Source of the DNA: Bacillota bacterium
GTDB taxonomy: Bacteria; Bacillota; UBA994
DNA length: 29,446 nt
Reading direction: 5' to 3'
NCBI GenBank assembly: GCA_018725275.1
Contig: QLUC01000007.1
Location: forward strand, 1 to 29,446
The notes beneath the pieces were generated by a model. That model was given only the letters and a program-made list of their open reading frames with translations, had not been told where the DNA came from and ran no database searches. The translations under genes were made by a program, and so were the position numbers. Of the stretch, positions 1-8,202 are shown piece by piece; position 1 is the first letter of the stretch, and the number at the start of each line of letters is the position of its first letter.

Positions 1-1558
1 TTTCCTGCTGGGCCTGATTGAGCCCCTCTTTTATGGCTATTTGCCCTTCAAGGAGCCCTTCTGCCGCCGGTGCAGAGCCTAGCATCCAGTACTGGCCCGG
101 GTATAAGGTCCCGACAATTTTTCTGATAATAGTGACTGCTGTGAAGGCCTCGGCGGTATCGGTCCGAGAATTTAGCAACACCACCATGCGGGTGTAATGC
201 TCGCTTTGGAAATTGTCGACTAAGGCGGAAGGTAGTATAGAGCGTGGGATGGCTCTGTCCGCTAACATAGCTAAAGACTGCACTTCGCGGACGGAGGGCA
301 GCTCTGCAAGTTTCGTTACCAGAGTGTCTTCGCGTCCGGGATCACCTGACCGCACCAGGAGGACCAGGGGATTGTAAATGCCGAAAGACTCTTCGAGGCG
401 GATCTCTGTTGGTACGCCGCCATCCCCATAGAGGAAGTGATTTGATGTTTGGGCGACATAGGCCAAGGGCAGCAGCAAAAGAAATAGGGGAATAACGCAA
501 CGCAACCGTAGGACCGAACCAGCGAACTTGCTTAAATTCGGAAAAAAAGAGCGGTGCTCGGTTTGTTCAATCAAAGGGGCAAAGCGGATGGCCAGTGCAG
601 GCATGAACAACATTACCGCTAGCCAACTTAGGAGGACGCCTTTGGTCATGACTAGACCCATGTCAAAGCCGATGCGATAACGCATAAACATAAGAGCTGC
701 AAATCCAGCAACAGTGGTCAGCGAACTGGCAGTAATGGGCGAAAAAGAGTGCTTTAGAGCGTATGTCATCGCAGTTTGCGGGTCCTTCCCGATGGTTCGC
801 TCCTCACTAAAGCGATGCAACAGGAAAATGGAATAATCCATGGTAACCGCAAATTGCAGTAGCCCAGCTGTCGCCTGCGTGAGGAAGGAAATTTGCCCCA
901 ATAGCGCGTTTGTCCCCATGTTAATGAGAATAGCGATGCCAATGGTCGCGACATATAACAGGGGCTCTAGCCAAGATTTGGTAGAAACAACGAGTATCAG
1001 CAGGAAAATGGGGATGACAAAAAGCGATACCATCATTATTTCTGAGGAAGCAACCTGCCTTGTCGCCAAAGCGTCCACAGCAGGTCCGCGAAGAGAGATC
1101 TCCCCATTATGGAGCAGTGAAATTGACCGGAGAGCCTGCGCGGTGACCAAACTATGGTCATCTTGCTGAAAAACTACTTGAAAGAGGGCTTTACGGTCTA
1201 GGTAGTAACTTTCAACCAAGGCTCTCTCCATTAATTCCAAAGGAGTTGCTATATCCACCCAGTCGTCCAGCCAGAGTACCTGGCTAACTCCGCCAATCTC
1301 TTCGATGCTTTTTTTTAGGCCGAGGGCTTGGTAAATGCTCAATTCCTCCACCATCACCTGCGCCGTTCCCTGCAGGCCGAATTCAGCCTTCATGGTCGAG
1401 AGGGCTTGCCGGGTCTGCATATCCGCTGGCAAGTAGATGGTGGTGTCGTAGTTGACCTGAACTAGGGGAACAAAAACAAGGCTGACCAGCGCTACCAGCA
1501 AAAAGATGGCCATTAGCCAACTTCTCTTTTCGACGATATACTTGGCGATTTGCTCCAC
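1..1558 (-). CDS. MMPL/RND-family exporter (partial, C-terminus beyond left edge)
   Basis: Reading the minus strand from GTG at 1558 gives 519 uninterrupted codons to the window edge, so the gene is cut and not broken. The protein has a first membrane helix at about residues 15-35, an extracytoplasmic domain of about 140 residues, then a cluster of helices. One helix holds the MMPL/RND hallmark FAVTMDYSIFLLHRF, followed by a helix around SFSPITASSLTTVAGFAAL. A second extracytoplasmic domain begins near residue 375. This is the layout of proton-driven hydrophobe exporters of the MMPL type. A GGGGG Shine-Dalgarno at 1566-1570 lies 7 bases before the GTG. It follows the TetR gene by 55 bp on the same strand, so the pair is probably one autoregulated efflux operon. 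The substrate cannot be read from sequence. Confidence 0.88.
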   Translation of the reverse strand, partial: MEQIAKYIVEKRSWLMAIFLLVALVSLVFVPLVQVNYDTTIYLPADMQTRQALSTMKAEFGLQGTAQVMVEELSIYQALGLKKSIEEIGGVSQVLWLDDWVDIATPLELMERALVESYYLDRKALFQVVFQQDDHSLVTAQALRSISLLHNGEISLRGPAVDALATRQVASSEIMMVSLFVIPIFLLILVVSTKSWLEPLLYVATIGIAILINMGTNALLGQISFLTQATAGLLQFAVTMDYSIFLLHRFSEERTIGKDPQTAMTYALKHSFSPITASSLTTVAGFAALMFMRYRIGFDMGLVMTKGVLLSWLAVMLFMPALAIRFAPLIEQTEHRSFFPNLSKFAGSVLRLRCVIPLFLLLLPLAYVAQTSNHFLYGDGGVPTEIRLEESFGIYNPLVLLVRSGDPGREDTLVTKLAELPSVREVQSLAMLADRAIPRSILPSALVDNFQSEHYTRMVVLLNSRTDTAEAFTAVTIIRKIVGTLYPGQYWMLGSAPAAEGLLEGQIAIKEGLNQAQQE

Positions 1559-1613
1559 AGAATATCCCCCCAATAATGAATTTCTGTTCGCTTTTACGGC
1601 AAAAAAAATTGTG

Positions 1614-2201
1614 TCAACTTGTCCGCAATCTGTAGCCGAGATCGTCAAAATAAAAGATCAGCATTCGGTTGATGAGCTCCTCAGCGCGTCGAGGCTCCTT
1701 AATATTGCGCAGTATGGTGAACATTCCCTGAAGAAAACCTGAAGCGACAAGATTGATCAAGAGGTCATCGGTATCCTCGGCAGATTTTTGCATCTCCTGC
1801 CTAATGCGCTGAAAGACCATGCCAGAGAGCACGCTCCAAAAGTCCTCGTGTTTCGAGCCCTTACTTTGGTCGGCAGCTATCAAGAGCTCCCGTCCGTGAT
1901 GGGTAAAGACAAGCATGATTCCAGCGACTATGTCCTTGACCACTAGCTTGACATTCCCTTGATTGCGGTGGATATGGGCATGTTGGTCAGTAATGAGAGC
2001 GTCTATACTCTGATAGACGGATTTCACGATTGTATCAAAGAGGTCATCCTTGCCGGCAAAGTACCGGTAGAGATTGCCGGTGGAGATACCAGCACCTCGG
2101 GCGATATTTCTCATTTGGGCGTCCAAAAAACCATGCTTTTCAAATTCGGTCAGAGCAGAGGCAATAATTCTTGCTCGCACTACTTCTTTTTGATATTGCA
2201 T
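1614..2201 (-). CDS. TetR/AcrR-family transcriptional regulator
   Basis: A 195-residue protein with the classic TetR layout. An N-terminal helix-turn-helix at about residues 10-56 includes IARGAGISTGNLYRYFAGKDDLF, where GISTGNLYRYF is the recognition helix region. A helical ligand-binding and dimerisation domain without sequence signature follows. A GAGG Shine-Dalgarno at 2209-2212 sits 7 bases before ATG 2201. It is the first gene of a minus-strand unit with the MMPL exporter downstream, and it is divergent from the D-aminoacylase gene. Family knowledge suggests it represses its own operon and is released by an exporter substrate. Whether it also controls the divergent deacylase is open. An 8-bp palindrome TTCGCGAA at 2201-2208 overlaps its start region and could be part of an operator, but it is short. 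Confidence 0.9.
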   Translation of the reverse strand: MQYQKEVVRARIIASALTEFEKHGFLDAQMRNIARGAGISTGNLYRYFAGKDDLFDTIVKSVYQSIDALITDQHAHIHRNQGNVKLVVKDIVAGIMLVFTHHGRELLIAADQSKGSKHEDFWSVLSGMVFQRIRQEMQKSAEDTDDLLINLVASGFLQGMFTILRNIKEPRRAEELINRMLIFYFDDLGYRLRTS

Positions 2202-2227
2202 TCGCGAACCTCAGTTCTCTTTTATTT

Positions 2228-2256
2228 AGTGTAGCAGAGGCAGGTGTGCGTGTCAA
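2228..2256 (-). promoter_or_regulatory. Sigma-A-type promoter of the tetR-MMPL operon
   Basis: On the minus strand a perfect -35 TTGACA (2256-2251) is followed after exactly 17 bases by TACACT (2233-2228). This places the start of transcription about 20 bases before the TetR ATG. The region is shared with the upstream side of the divergent deacylase gene. Confidence 0.75.
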
Positions 2257-2291
2257 CGCGGCGAATTTGTTGCGGAGAGGAGGGGATTGGC

Positions 2292-3809
2292 GTGTTGGAT
2301 GTACTGATTAAAAATGCTCGAATCGTCGATGGGACGGGGTCTCCCTGGTATTTTGGCGACATCGCGGTGCAAGGCCAGTCGATAGTTGGCATAGGGCGAG
2401 TTGATGGTTTGGCGGTACGCCTCATTGACGCCGGGGGTATGGTGGTTGCCCCCGGATTTATCGATGCACATTCACACAGCGACATGGCCTTGCTCAAAAG
2501 TCCGCTTGCCGAAAGCAAGATTCGGCAAGGCATTACTACCGAAGTCATTGGCCAATGCGGGTCGTCTGCTGCCCCACGCGGCCCTCACGAGCGTGATGAA
2601 TATACCTACGCCACTGTTGCTGAGTACCTAACTCTTCTTGAAACTACGGGCACCGCGGTCAATGTCGTTCCGTTAGTCGGACATGGAACGCTGCGGCAAA
2701 TGGTTATGGGCCATGTCGATCGCGCCGCCACATCGGTAGAGATTGCGGAAATGTCGCGTTTGGTAAGCATTGCTTTAGATGAGGGAGCGCATGGCTTCAC
2801 CACGGGGCTAATTTATCCCCCAGGGTCTTATGCTACCCAATTGGAGATTGTTGCTTTGGCGAGGGTTGTGGCCACAAAAGGGGGCATCTATGCCACCCAT
2901 ATGCGGGATGAGGGGGCTAGGCTGCTTGAGTCCATCCGTGAGTCGATAGAGGTGGCGGAGACAGCACAGATACCACTTCACATTTCGCATCACAAAGTGT
3001 GCGGAGAGGCCAATTGGGGGCTGGTGCGGGAATCATTAAAGGTAATTGACGCCAAACGAGAGCAGGGACTCGATATCACCCTTGATCAGTACCCCTATAC
3101 GGCGACCTCGACCGGACTAAAAGTGGTCATTCCAGCTTGGGCGCATGAAGGTGGGGTAGAGGGGCTCACGGAGCGCTTGAGCGACCCGGCCACTCGCCTG
3201 ACTATACGCCGCCAGATTGTGGAGAGCGAACAACGCTGGGACTCAGTCATGGTCGATGGAATAAGCATCCACGAGAGAGCCATGAAGCAGGGCCAAGAGC
3301 CGGTGGATGCTTGTCTAGATCTACTGTTAGCTGATAAGTTCGACACGAGCATGGTGCGGTTTGCCATGTGCGAGGGCGACGTGGAGTATGTCCTCAAGCA
3401 CCCCGCCGTCATGGTGGGCTCTGATGCCTCTGGGCGGGCGATTTACGGCCCTTTGTCGGTTGGTACGCCTCACCCCCGTGCGTATGGGACATTCCCGCGA
3501 GTGCTGGGCATCTATGTCCGCGAGCGCAAGGTGCTGACACTTGAGGAAGCCGTGCGCAAGATGACTGGTTTCCCGGCGGCGCGTTTTCAGCTGTGGAATC
3601 GCGGTCTGTTGCGTCCCGGCATGAAGGCCGATCTGGTCCTGTTCGACCCGGCTGAAATTGCCGACGTGGCCACATATGCCAAGCCGCATGCCTATCCTCG
3701 TGGGGTAGCATTAGTGATGGTCAACGGCAAGGTGGTAGTAGACACAGGGGAACACCTAGGCCTACTCGCCGGTCAGGTTCTACGCAGGGGGAGCCATACA
3801 GGTTTATAG
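2292..3809 (+). CDS. N-acyl-D-amino-acid deacylase (D-aminoacylase)
   Basis: A protein of about 505 residues of the amidohydrolase superfamily, expected to hydrolyse N-acyl-D-amino acids to the D-amino acid and a carboxylate. Visible motifs are GFIDAHSHSD with the metal-binding His pair (about residues 60 and 62), VIGQCGSSAAP with the Cys that bridges the metal in this family (about 89), THMRDEG, LHISHHKV with two further His, DQYPYTA, MVGSDASG with the catalytic Asp, and the C-terminal GMKADLVLFDP strand of the small beta domain. The length is usual for the family (about 480-530). An ATG lies upstream at 2244, but GAGGAGGGG at 2277-2285 fits the GTG at 2292 (TTG at 2295 is also possible), and homology begins only there. 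Its stop overlaps the convergent glutaminase gene. Confidence 0.9.
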   Translation: MLDVLIKNARIVDGTGSPWYFGDIAVQGQSIVGIGRVDGLAVRLIDAGGMVVAPGFIDAHSHSDMALLKSPLAESKIRQGITTEVIGQCGSSAAPRGPHERDEYTYATVAEYLTLLETTGTAVNVVPLVGHGTLRQMVMGHVDRAATSVEIAEMSRLVSIALDEGAHGFTTGLIYPPGSYATQLEIVALARVVATKGGIYATHMRDEGARLLESIRESIEVAETAQIPLHISHHKVCGEANWGLVRESLKVIDAKREQGLDITLDQYPYTATSTGLKVVIPAWAHEGGVEGLTERLSDPATRLTIRRQIVESEQRWDSVMVDGISIHERAMKQGQEPVDACLDLLLADKFDTSMVRFAMCEGDVEYVLKHPAVMVGSDASGRAIYGPLSVGTPHPRAYGTFPRVLGIYVRERKVLTLEEAVRKMTGFPAARFQLWNRGLLRPGMKADLVLFDPAEIADVATYAKPHAYPRGVALVMVNGKVVVDTGEHLGLLAGQVLRRGSHTGL

Positions 3810-4709
3810 GATAGCCCAGTCCTCCCGCGAGCACAGCGCTTGTAGCAAAGCCACCCCGGCGACACTATTGCCCTTGATGTCTAGCGCCGGCCCGTAAACC
3901 CCTAGGCCTAACTTGTTCGGCACAACTCCCATAATGGCCCCGGAAACTCCACTCTTGGCCGGTATGCCAACTTTAATGGCAAACTCACCCGAGGCATCGT
4001 ACATGCCACAAGTAAACATGAAGGTGCGTATAATGCGGGCGTAGAGAGGGGGGATCACGCAGAACTCCGGAGGTAGGACCGACAAAGAGAGGCCGAGCGC
4101 GGCCAGCGTCACGCAGTCGACTTCAATGGAACACTGTCTAAAATATAGATCAAGGCATTCCTCGGCTTCGCCGTCGATGGCCCTGATGTCCCGCAAAAAA
4201 TAGGCAATCGCCCGGTTGCGATCTCCGGTGAGGCTTTCTGATCGATAGACATCGGCATTAAAACCCACATAGCAACTTGGGGCGAGGGACCTGATGAAGT
4301 TTATCAGACGCGAGAACTTTTCCTCCGCACAGGAGCCCTTGATTAAGGCCGTAGTGGCGATAGCCCCGGCATTGACGAGTGGATTAACCGGCTTTAGTGA
4401 GGAAAATGTTTCAAGTTTCATCAGGGAGTTAAAGGAGTCACCGGTTGGCTCCATGCCGATGCGTGAAAAAACTCCTTCCGGACCATGGTCCATCAAGGCC
4501 AAAGCCAAAGCAAAAGGCTTTGAAACGCTTTGGAGGGTAAACTTAGACTGCACGGCGCCGCTCGTATGGATATGGCCATGACGGTCATAGATGGCGATGC
4601 CGAGGTCTTGTGGGTTTGCTTTAAGTAGTTCGGGGATGTAGCCGGCAACTCGTCCATGGTCTGTGTAAGGACGAAACTTGGCAACTAAATCGTCTAACAT
4701 GTAGCCCAT
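3804..4709 (-). CDS. glsA: Glutaminase (serine-dependent beta-lactamase fold)
   Basis: A protein of about 301 residues that should hydrolyse L-glutamine to glutamate and ammonia. The catalytic Ser-x-x-Lys lies in FTLQSVSKPF (about S61 and K64). Other family motifs are EPTGDSFNS, NPLVNAGAI, RSESLTGDRNRA (Glu and Asn of the substrate pocket), YFRQCSI, and the C-terminal PAKSGVSGAIMGVVP. The length matches bacterial glutaminases (about 305-310). GGAGG at 4716-4720 touches the ATG at 4715, so the ATG at 4709, 6 bases downstream, is the better start. The 3' end overlaps the convergent deacylase by 6 bases. Together with the deacylase it suggests use of amino acids as carbon and nitrogen source. 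Confidence 0.93.
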   Translation of the reverse strand: MGYMLDDLVAKFRPYTDHGRVAGYIPELLKANPQDLGIAIYDRHGHIHTSGAVQSKFTLQSVSKPFALALALMDHGPEGVFSRIGMEPTGDSFNSLMKLETFSSLKPVNPLVNAGAIATTALIKGSCAEEKFSRLINFIRSLAPSCYVGFNADVYRSESLTGDRNRAIAYFLRDIRAIDGEAEECLDLYFRQCSIEVDCVTLAALGLSLSVLPPEFCVIPPLYARIIRTFMFTCGMYDASGEFAIKVGIPAKSGVSGAIMGVVPNKLGLGVYGPALDIKGNSVAGVALLQALCSREDWAIL

Positions 4710-4732
4710 AGCCATCCTCCCTTTCTCCTGCC

Positions 4733-4738
4733 ATTATA
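4733..4738 (-). promoter_or_regulatory. glsA: Probable -10 box of the glutaminase gene
   Basis: A perfect TATAAT on the minus strand lies 23 bases before the glutaminase ATG. No convincing -35 hexamer is seen at 16-18 bases spacing, so the call rests on the -10 alone. Confidence 0.4.
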
Positions 4739-4776
4739 CTTTTTCATAGCGCATCCGACTAGTCAGGGCACGAGGA

Positions 4777-4802
4777 AGGGAGCAGGCCATGGCCTGCTCC
4801 CT
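4777..4802 (-). terminator. Perfect 26-base palindrome, probable terminator hairpin
   Basis: AGGGAGCAGGCC/ATGGCC... reads identically on both strands from 4777 to 4802, so it can form a GC-rich stem of up to 11-12 base pairs in RNA from either strand. It lies just after the stop of the FMN-binding lipoprotein gene (4826) and before the glutaminase promoter. There is no run of U after the stem, so intrinsic termination is plausible but not proven. A palindromic protein-binding site is the alternative. Confidence 0.5.
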
Positions 4803-4825
4803 GGGAGGGTACTATTTTGCAAGAA

Positions 4826-5569
4826 CTATCTGCGTTTAGCCATTTCGATGGCCCTGGTGACAGCAGCTATGACATTGGTGGAGGTTCCGGTAGCGCCGGT
4901 GAAGGCATCTACCGTGGCGCTGTTGGCTGCTACAAAGCGCTTGGGTAACTCTATCCTAGCTTCGTGGTAGGGAGCAAATTGGTAGAAGTCAGGGCTAGCG
5001 GCGTCAACATTCTTACGAATAAACTGGTTCGGAATGACTGCACCGGCAGCATCTCTAGCGGCGGTGGTTTCATGGAAGACTACATTGGTGATCTTGTCGT
5101 TGCCGATGGTGACCCAAGCTATGCCCCAGCCGCGCTCGCCACGGTCCGATATTGCCATGTAGGTGCCATCAAAGAACTGGGCCGCGGTGGTCGGAGTGAC
5201 CCTGGCCTTCTGGAGGGCTCTGAGGGTGGCCATGCGCACCTGGTTAGAGGAGGTTGTGGCGCCGGAAACCAAGTCAATGTCCCAGCTGTTTGCAGCTACA
5301 ATGCGCTTGGGTAGCTCCGCTTTGGCAGTGAGGAAGGGTTGGTGACGATAAGTTTCTGGTTTCTCAAGACCCAAGCCATCATAACCATGAACATGAGCAA
5401 CAGTTATTTTGTCATTCTTGATGGTTATTTCTACTTCCATGTAACCCCTATCCGTAGCATCTGAAAACGCCGTGAAAACACCATCTTTGTATACTCTGGC
5501 AGGCTGGCATCCTGCAAGTAGGACGATGGCCATAACTGCCACCATGAGGGCAATTGCTAATTTCTTCAC
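4826..5569 (-). CDS. Lipoprotein with two FMN-binding domains
   Basis: A protein of about 247 residues starting at GTG 5569, after AAGGAGG; an in-frame start at 5653 lacks these signals. Residues 1-21 are a lipoprotein signal peptide ending in the lipobox LLAGC, with Cys21 the predicted lipidated residue on the outer membrane face. Two tandem FMN_bind domains follow. Each opens with a YKDGVFTA/FFDGTYMA strand and a DRGY/ERGW turn, and ends with the flavinylation signature D-x-x-[ST]-G-A-T (DLVSGAT and DAFTGAT), where ApbE-type transferases link FMN to the Thr. The domains are about 100 residues each and clearly arose by duplication. Known relatives are extracytoplasmic electron carriers, including the two-domain lipoprotein PplA of Listeria in flavin-based extracellular electron transfer. 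No ApbE or partner dehydrogenase lies in this window, so the electron acceptor is unknown. Confidence 0.88.
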   Translation of the reverse strand: MKKLAIALMVAVMAIVLLAGCQPARVYKDGVFTAFSDATDRGYMEVEITIKNDKITVAHVHGYDGLGLEKPETYRHQPFLTAKAELPKRIVAANSWDIDLVSGATTSSNQVRMATLRALQKARVTPTTAAQFFDGTYMAISDRGERGWGIAWVTIGNDKITNVVFHETTAARDAAGAVIPNQFIRKNVDAASPDFYQFAPYHEARIELPKRFVAANSATVDAFTGATGTSTNVIAAVTRAIEMAKRR

Positions 5570-5718
5570 TTGAAAGACCTCCTTAAATTTAGGTGCTAGT
5601 ATTGGCGCAGAATGCCGTGTAGCTACTCCCCTCCCCCAGAATAGCCACCCCAATACTTGCTCTAGGTGAGTAATTCGTTAAGCTAGTTATATTTCCCTCT
5701 AATAAATCAACAACTTAA

Positions 5719-6639
5719 TTAAAAATTTATTTGATAAACCATCTCGTACCAGGTTGCTTCGATGGTAAAGCCAGAAGATTGATACAGGGCATAAGCGTGG
5801 GGGCTCTGGGTGGGACTGATGAACAATTCACAAGAAGTGTACCCATCAAGCTTCATTTGTGCAAGCGTGTGAGTAAGCAAGGCTCTGCCTAGACCCTGTC
5901 CTTGCCTGGTGGTAGCGACCTCAAGGTCACACAGTGCCGCCTTGGCGCGAGCTCGCAAGGGATACCAGGCGGTGTGCCCTGCAACTACATGCCCTATCTT
6001 CTGCACTAAAACCGAAAGCTCTGTATTGCGCAAGCCAAATTCCTCAGCGGAGGTCCTGCCGTACCAGGAGTAGGCGTTGTACCAGCAGTCGTTCCCCCTT
6101 AAAATCTCATAATGGCAACCGATGGAGCAGGCGGAGCCACATAATGCCTTACTCATTGTGAAGTAGTGTTTCTGATTAGCAAAGCCGTTCTCCGCAAGGA
6201 ATTTGATTAGTGCTGTGTCTTTACTGTGGACCTCCAAATTTTCTGTAGAGCCCCAGAGTGGTTGGATGCGCCCTTCTACAGCATGGTAGATGGGGGTGTA
6301 GGGCGAGCCTATGGATATTTTTGTCGCTCTGGGCAGGTGTTTAAGTGCGGCTTTAAGGAGCAGCGGCCAGGTTGTTTCCTCTTCTCCAGGCAGGGACAAC
6401 AAGTAGGCCATGTGCCCCACCTCTTCGCGAGCATCGTAGAACACATGGCAGGCCCCTCTTAATAGTCGCTCATCGCCTAAGACGAGGAGTGACCCAAGCT
6501 TTTTTCGTGTCCCCCGACGCAAGGTGTGATTGATAGTTTCTATATTAACGGGTACAAAGTAGCGCTTATGTTGACACGCCACATTCACAAGTGTAACCAG
6601 ATTTTGAGCATCGTATTCTGCATAAAGTCGAGGCTCCAT
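5719..6639 (-). CDS. GNAT-family N-acetyltransferase
   Basis: A protein of about 306 residues. Its C-terminal part carries the GNAT acetyl-CoA motif: LEVATTRQGQGLGRALLTH (R/Q-x-x-G-x-G/A loop), then ALYQSSGF and a final aromatic strand TWYEMVY. The N-terminal half has no signature that I recognise and may be a degenerate second GNAT domain. GAGGAGG lies 8-9 bases before ATG 6639; an in-frame ATG at 6705 would translate promoter sequence and is rejected. The substrate is unknown. It is divergent from the ylbF-led operon, with overlapping -10 regions. Confidence 0.8.
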   Translation of the reverse strand: MEPRLYAEYDAQNLVTLVNVACQHKRYFVPVNIETINHTLRRGTRKKLGSLLVLGDERLLRGACHVFYDAREEVGHMAYLLSLPGEEETTWPLLLKAALKHLPRATKISIGSPYTPIYHAVEGRIQPLWGSTENLEVHSKDTALIKFLAENGFANQKHYFTMSKALCGSACSIGCHYEILRGNDCWYNAYSWYGRTSAEEFGLRNTELSVLVQKIGHVVAGHTAWYPLRARAKAALCDLEVATTRQGQGLGRALLTHTLAQMKLDGYTSCELFISPTQSPHAYALYQSSGFTIEATWYEMVYQINF

Positions 6640-6682
6640 ACGTTTTTCCTCCTCTAGATTTGGTGCAGGGCTCTTGGTTGTA

Positions 6683-6691
6683 GTATATAAT
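6683..6691. promoter_or_regulatory. Overlapping divergent -10 boxes (GNAT gene and ylbF operon)
   Basis: TATAAT on plus (6686-6691) faces the ylbF-ychF-nadE-ruv-que operon, and TATACT on minus (6688-6683) faces the GNAT gene. The two hexamers share three bases. Neither has a good -35 at the usual spacing, so strengths and even exact use are uncertain. Confidence 0.4.
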
Positions 6692-6718
6692 AACATGAGA
6701 AACAAGGAGGTTGATTAC

Positions 6719-7087
6719 ATGCTTGTACACGATAAGGCCCATGAATTGGCGCGAGTTCTCAAAACGACGCCTGAATTTCAAACCTTGAAGCAGTTGCAAA
6801 CCAAGCTTAAAGATGATACTTCCGCCTACAAGATGTTTCTTGACTACCGACGCAAGGAGATTGCCTACCAGGCGCAGTTGATGTCAGGGCAGGAACCAGA
6901 CCCTGAGCAGGGCAAATCACTGCAGAAGCTATCCGAAATTGTCAATCTCAACAGCGTAGTGCGGGAATATATCCAGGCTGAAGCAAGGTTTGGCACGATC
7001 TATAACGACATCCAGCGCATCATCGGTGATGCCATTGAAGAAGTAAGCTCGATTTATACGGACGAACAGGAAGGCGGTAACAACTAA
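6719..7087 (+). CDS. YlbF/YmcA-family small helical protein
   Basis: A 122-residue, almost wholly helical, charged protein of the YlbF/YmcA (Com_YlbF) family. It shows the family pattern of an N-terminal A-x-x-L-x-x-T-x-E-F segment (ARVLKTTPEFQ), a central LDYRRKEIAYQAQLMSG, and a C-terminal EARFGTIYNDIQRIIGDAIEE. In Bacillus subtilis YlbF, YmcA and YaaT form a complex that assists RNase Y and affects sporulation, competence and biofilm formation. Whether this homologue does the same is inferred. AAGGAGG at 6704-6710 lies 8 bases before ATG 6719. Its stop TAA directly abuts the ychF start, so it is the first gene of the long operon. Confidence 0.85.
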   Translation: MLVHDKAHELARVLKTTPEFQTLKQLQTKLKDDTSAYKMFLDYRRKEIAYQAQLMSGQEPDPEQGKSLQKLSEIVNLNSVVREYIQAEARFGTIYNDIQRIIGDAIEEVSSIYTDEQEGGNN

Positions 7088-8179
7088 ATGCCATCATGCG
7101 GTATTATTGGGCTCCCCATGGCCGGAAAAACCACGGTGTATAACTTGCTCACGGGAGCCAAGGCCCAGACTAGTAGTTTTTTTTCTGGGAAGACAGAGGC
7201 CAATATCGGGATGGCTAAAGTGCCTGACCAGCGGGTAGATTTTTTGGCCCGTTACTACAAGCCCAAAAAAACAACTTTTGCCCAAATAGAGTTTATGGAC
7301 ATGCCAGGATTGGTCAGAGGGGCGTCCGAGGGACAAGGGATTGGCAATGCCTTTCTTGAATCTGTACGCAGAGTGGATGCCTTAGTGCATGTGGTGCGGG
7401 CCTTTAATGAAAGTGATGCCGAGCACATCGAAGGCAGTGTTTCCCCTCTGCGCGATGTACAAACGCTGGCCTATGAATTGCTCATGGCGGACATGGCTTT
7501 TGTCGACAAGAGGATCTCGCGATTAAAAGAGGGCAAGAAACGACCTCCGCAAGCCGAGGAAGAGATTATTCTACTTGAGAAAATATTGTTTCATCTGGAA
7601 TCAGAGCGCCCTTTAAAGGCCCTTGAATTGAGTTTCTCTGAACGTGGTGCGCTGGCCCAGTACACTTTCTTGACCGACAAACCCATGATCCTCGTCATCA
7701 ATCTAGATGAGCACCAGTTGCGGAGCAAAGTTTATGAGGGTAGCCGAGAAATAGCAGCTTATGCCGAGGAGCATGCGTGGCCGCTGATAGAACTTTCTGC
7801 TCATACAGAAGTGGAGCTAGCAGAGCTTAGCATTGTTGATCGACAAGAGTTCTTGCGTGATTTAGACATTAGGGAGTCTGGCGTAGATCGCATCGCCCGA
7901 GCTGCTTACGATGTTTTAGGCTTGGTTTCTTTCTTCACTGTGGGGGAGGATGAGGTGAGGGCTTGGACTCTTCGCCGTGAAAGTACTGCCAAGCAGGCGG
8001 CGGGTAAAATTCACTCGGATTTGGAGCGGGGTTTTATACGAGCCGAACTGATGCGTTACGCAGATTTTGCCGCCTGGGGGACCCCAGCTAAATTAAAAGA
8101 AAAAGGCCTATTCTCCCTAGAAGGTAAAGATTACCTGGTTCAGGATGGTGATATTCTCAGCATTCGGTTCAATGTGTGA
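7088..8179 (+). CDS. ychF: YchF/OLA1-like P-loop NTPase (Obg family)
   Basis: A 363-residue protein, the same length as typical YchF. The P-loop is GLPMAGKTT (G-x4-G-K-T kept, though most YchF proteins have GLPNVGKST). The switch II/G3 region is DMPGLVRGASEGQGIGNAFL. The base-specificity motif is NLDE, which agrees with the N-x-x-E of YchF and not the NKxD of GTPases, so ATP is the likely nucleotide. The C-terminal TGS-type domain includes SFFTVGEDEVRAWTLR and the HSDLERGFIRAE segment. YchF proteins bind ribosomes and act in stress responses. The start ATG follows the ylbF stop with no gap, indicating translational coupling. Confidence 0.87.
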   Translation: MPSCGIIGLPMAGKTTVYNLLTGAKAQTSSFFSGKTEANIGMAKVPDQRVDFLARYYKPKKTTFAQIEFMDMPGLVRGASEGQGIGNAFLESVRRVDALVHVVRAFNESDAEHIEGSVSPLRDVQTLAYELLMADMAFVDKRISRLKEGKKRPPQAEEEIILLEKILFHLESERPLKALELSFSERGALAQYTFLTDKPMILVINLDEHQLRSKVYEGSREIAAYAEEHAWPLIELSAHTEVELAELSIVDRQEFLRDLDIRESGVDRIARAAYDVLGLVSFFTVGEDEVRAWTLRRESTAKQAAGKIHSDLERGFIRAELMRYADFAAWGTPAKLKEKGLFSLEGKDYLVQDGDILSIRFNV

Positions 8180-8202
8180 CAAATATCCGAGGGGGGTGTC
8201 TC

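Noticed and set aside
840..1169. Plus-strand frame of 109 codons
   Set aside because: Shadow of the MMPL gene, which is open across the whole region on the minus strand with clear family motifs.
5580..5650. GCCAATACTA on the minus strand before the FMN lipoprotein, like the -10 at 24857
   Set aside because: No AGGA -35 element at 17-18 bases upstream, so not called as a sigma-H promoter.
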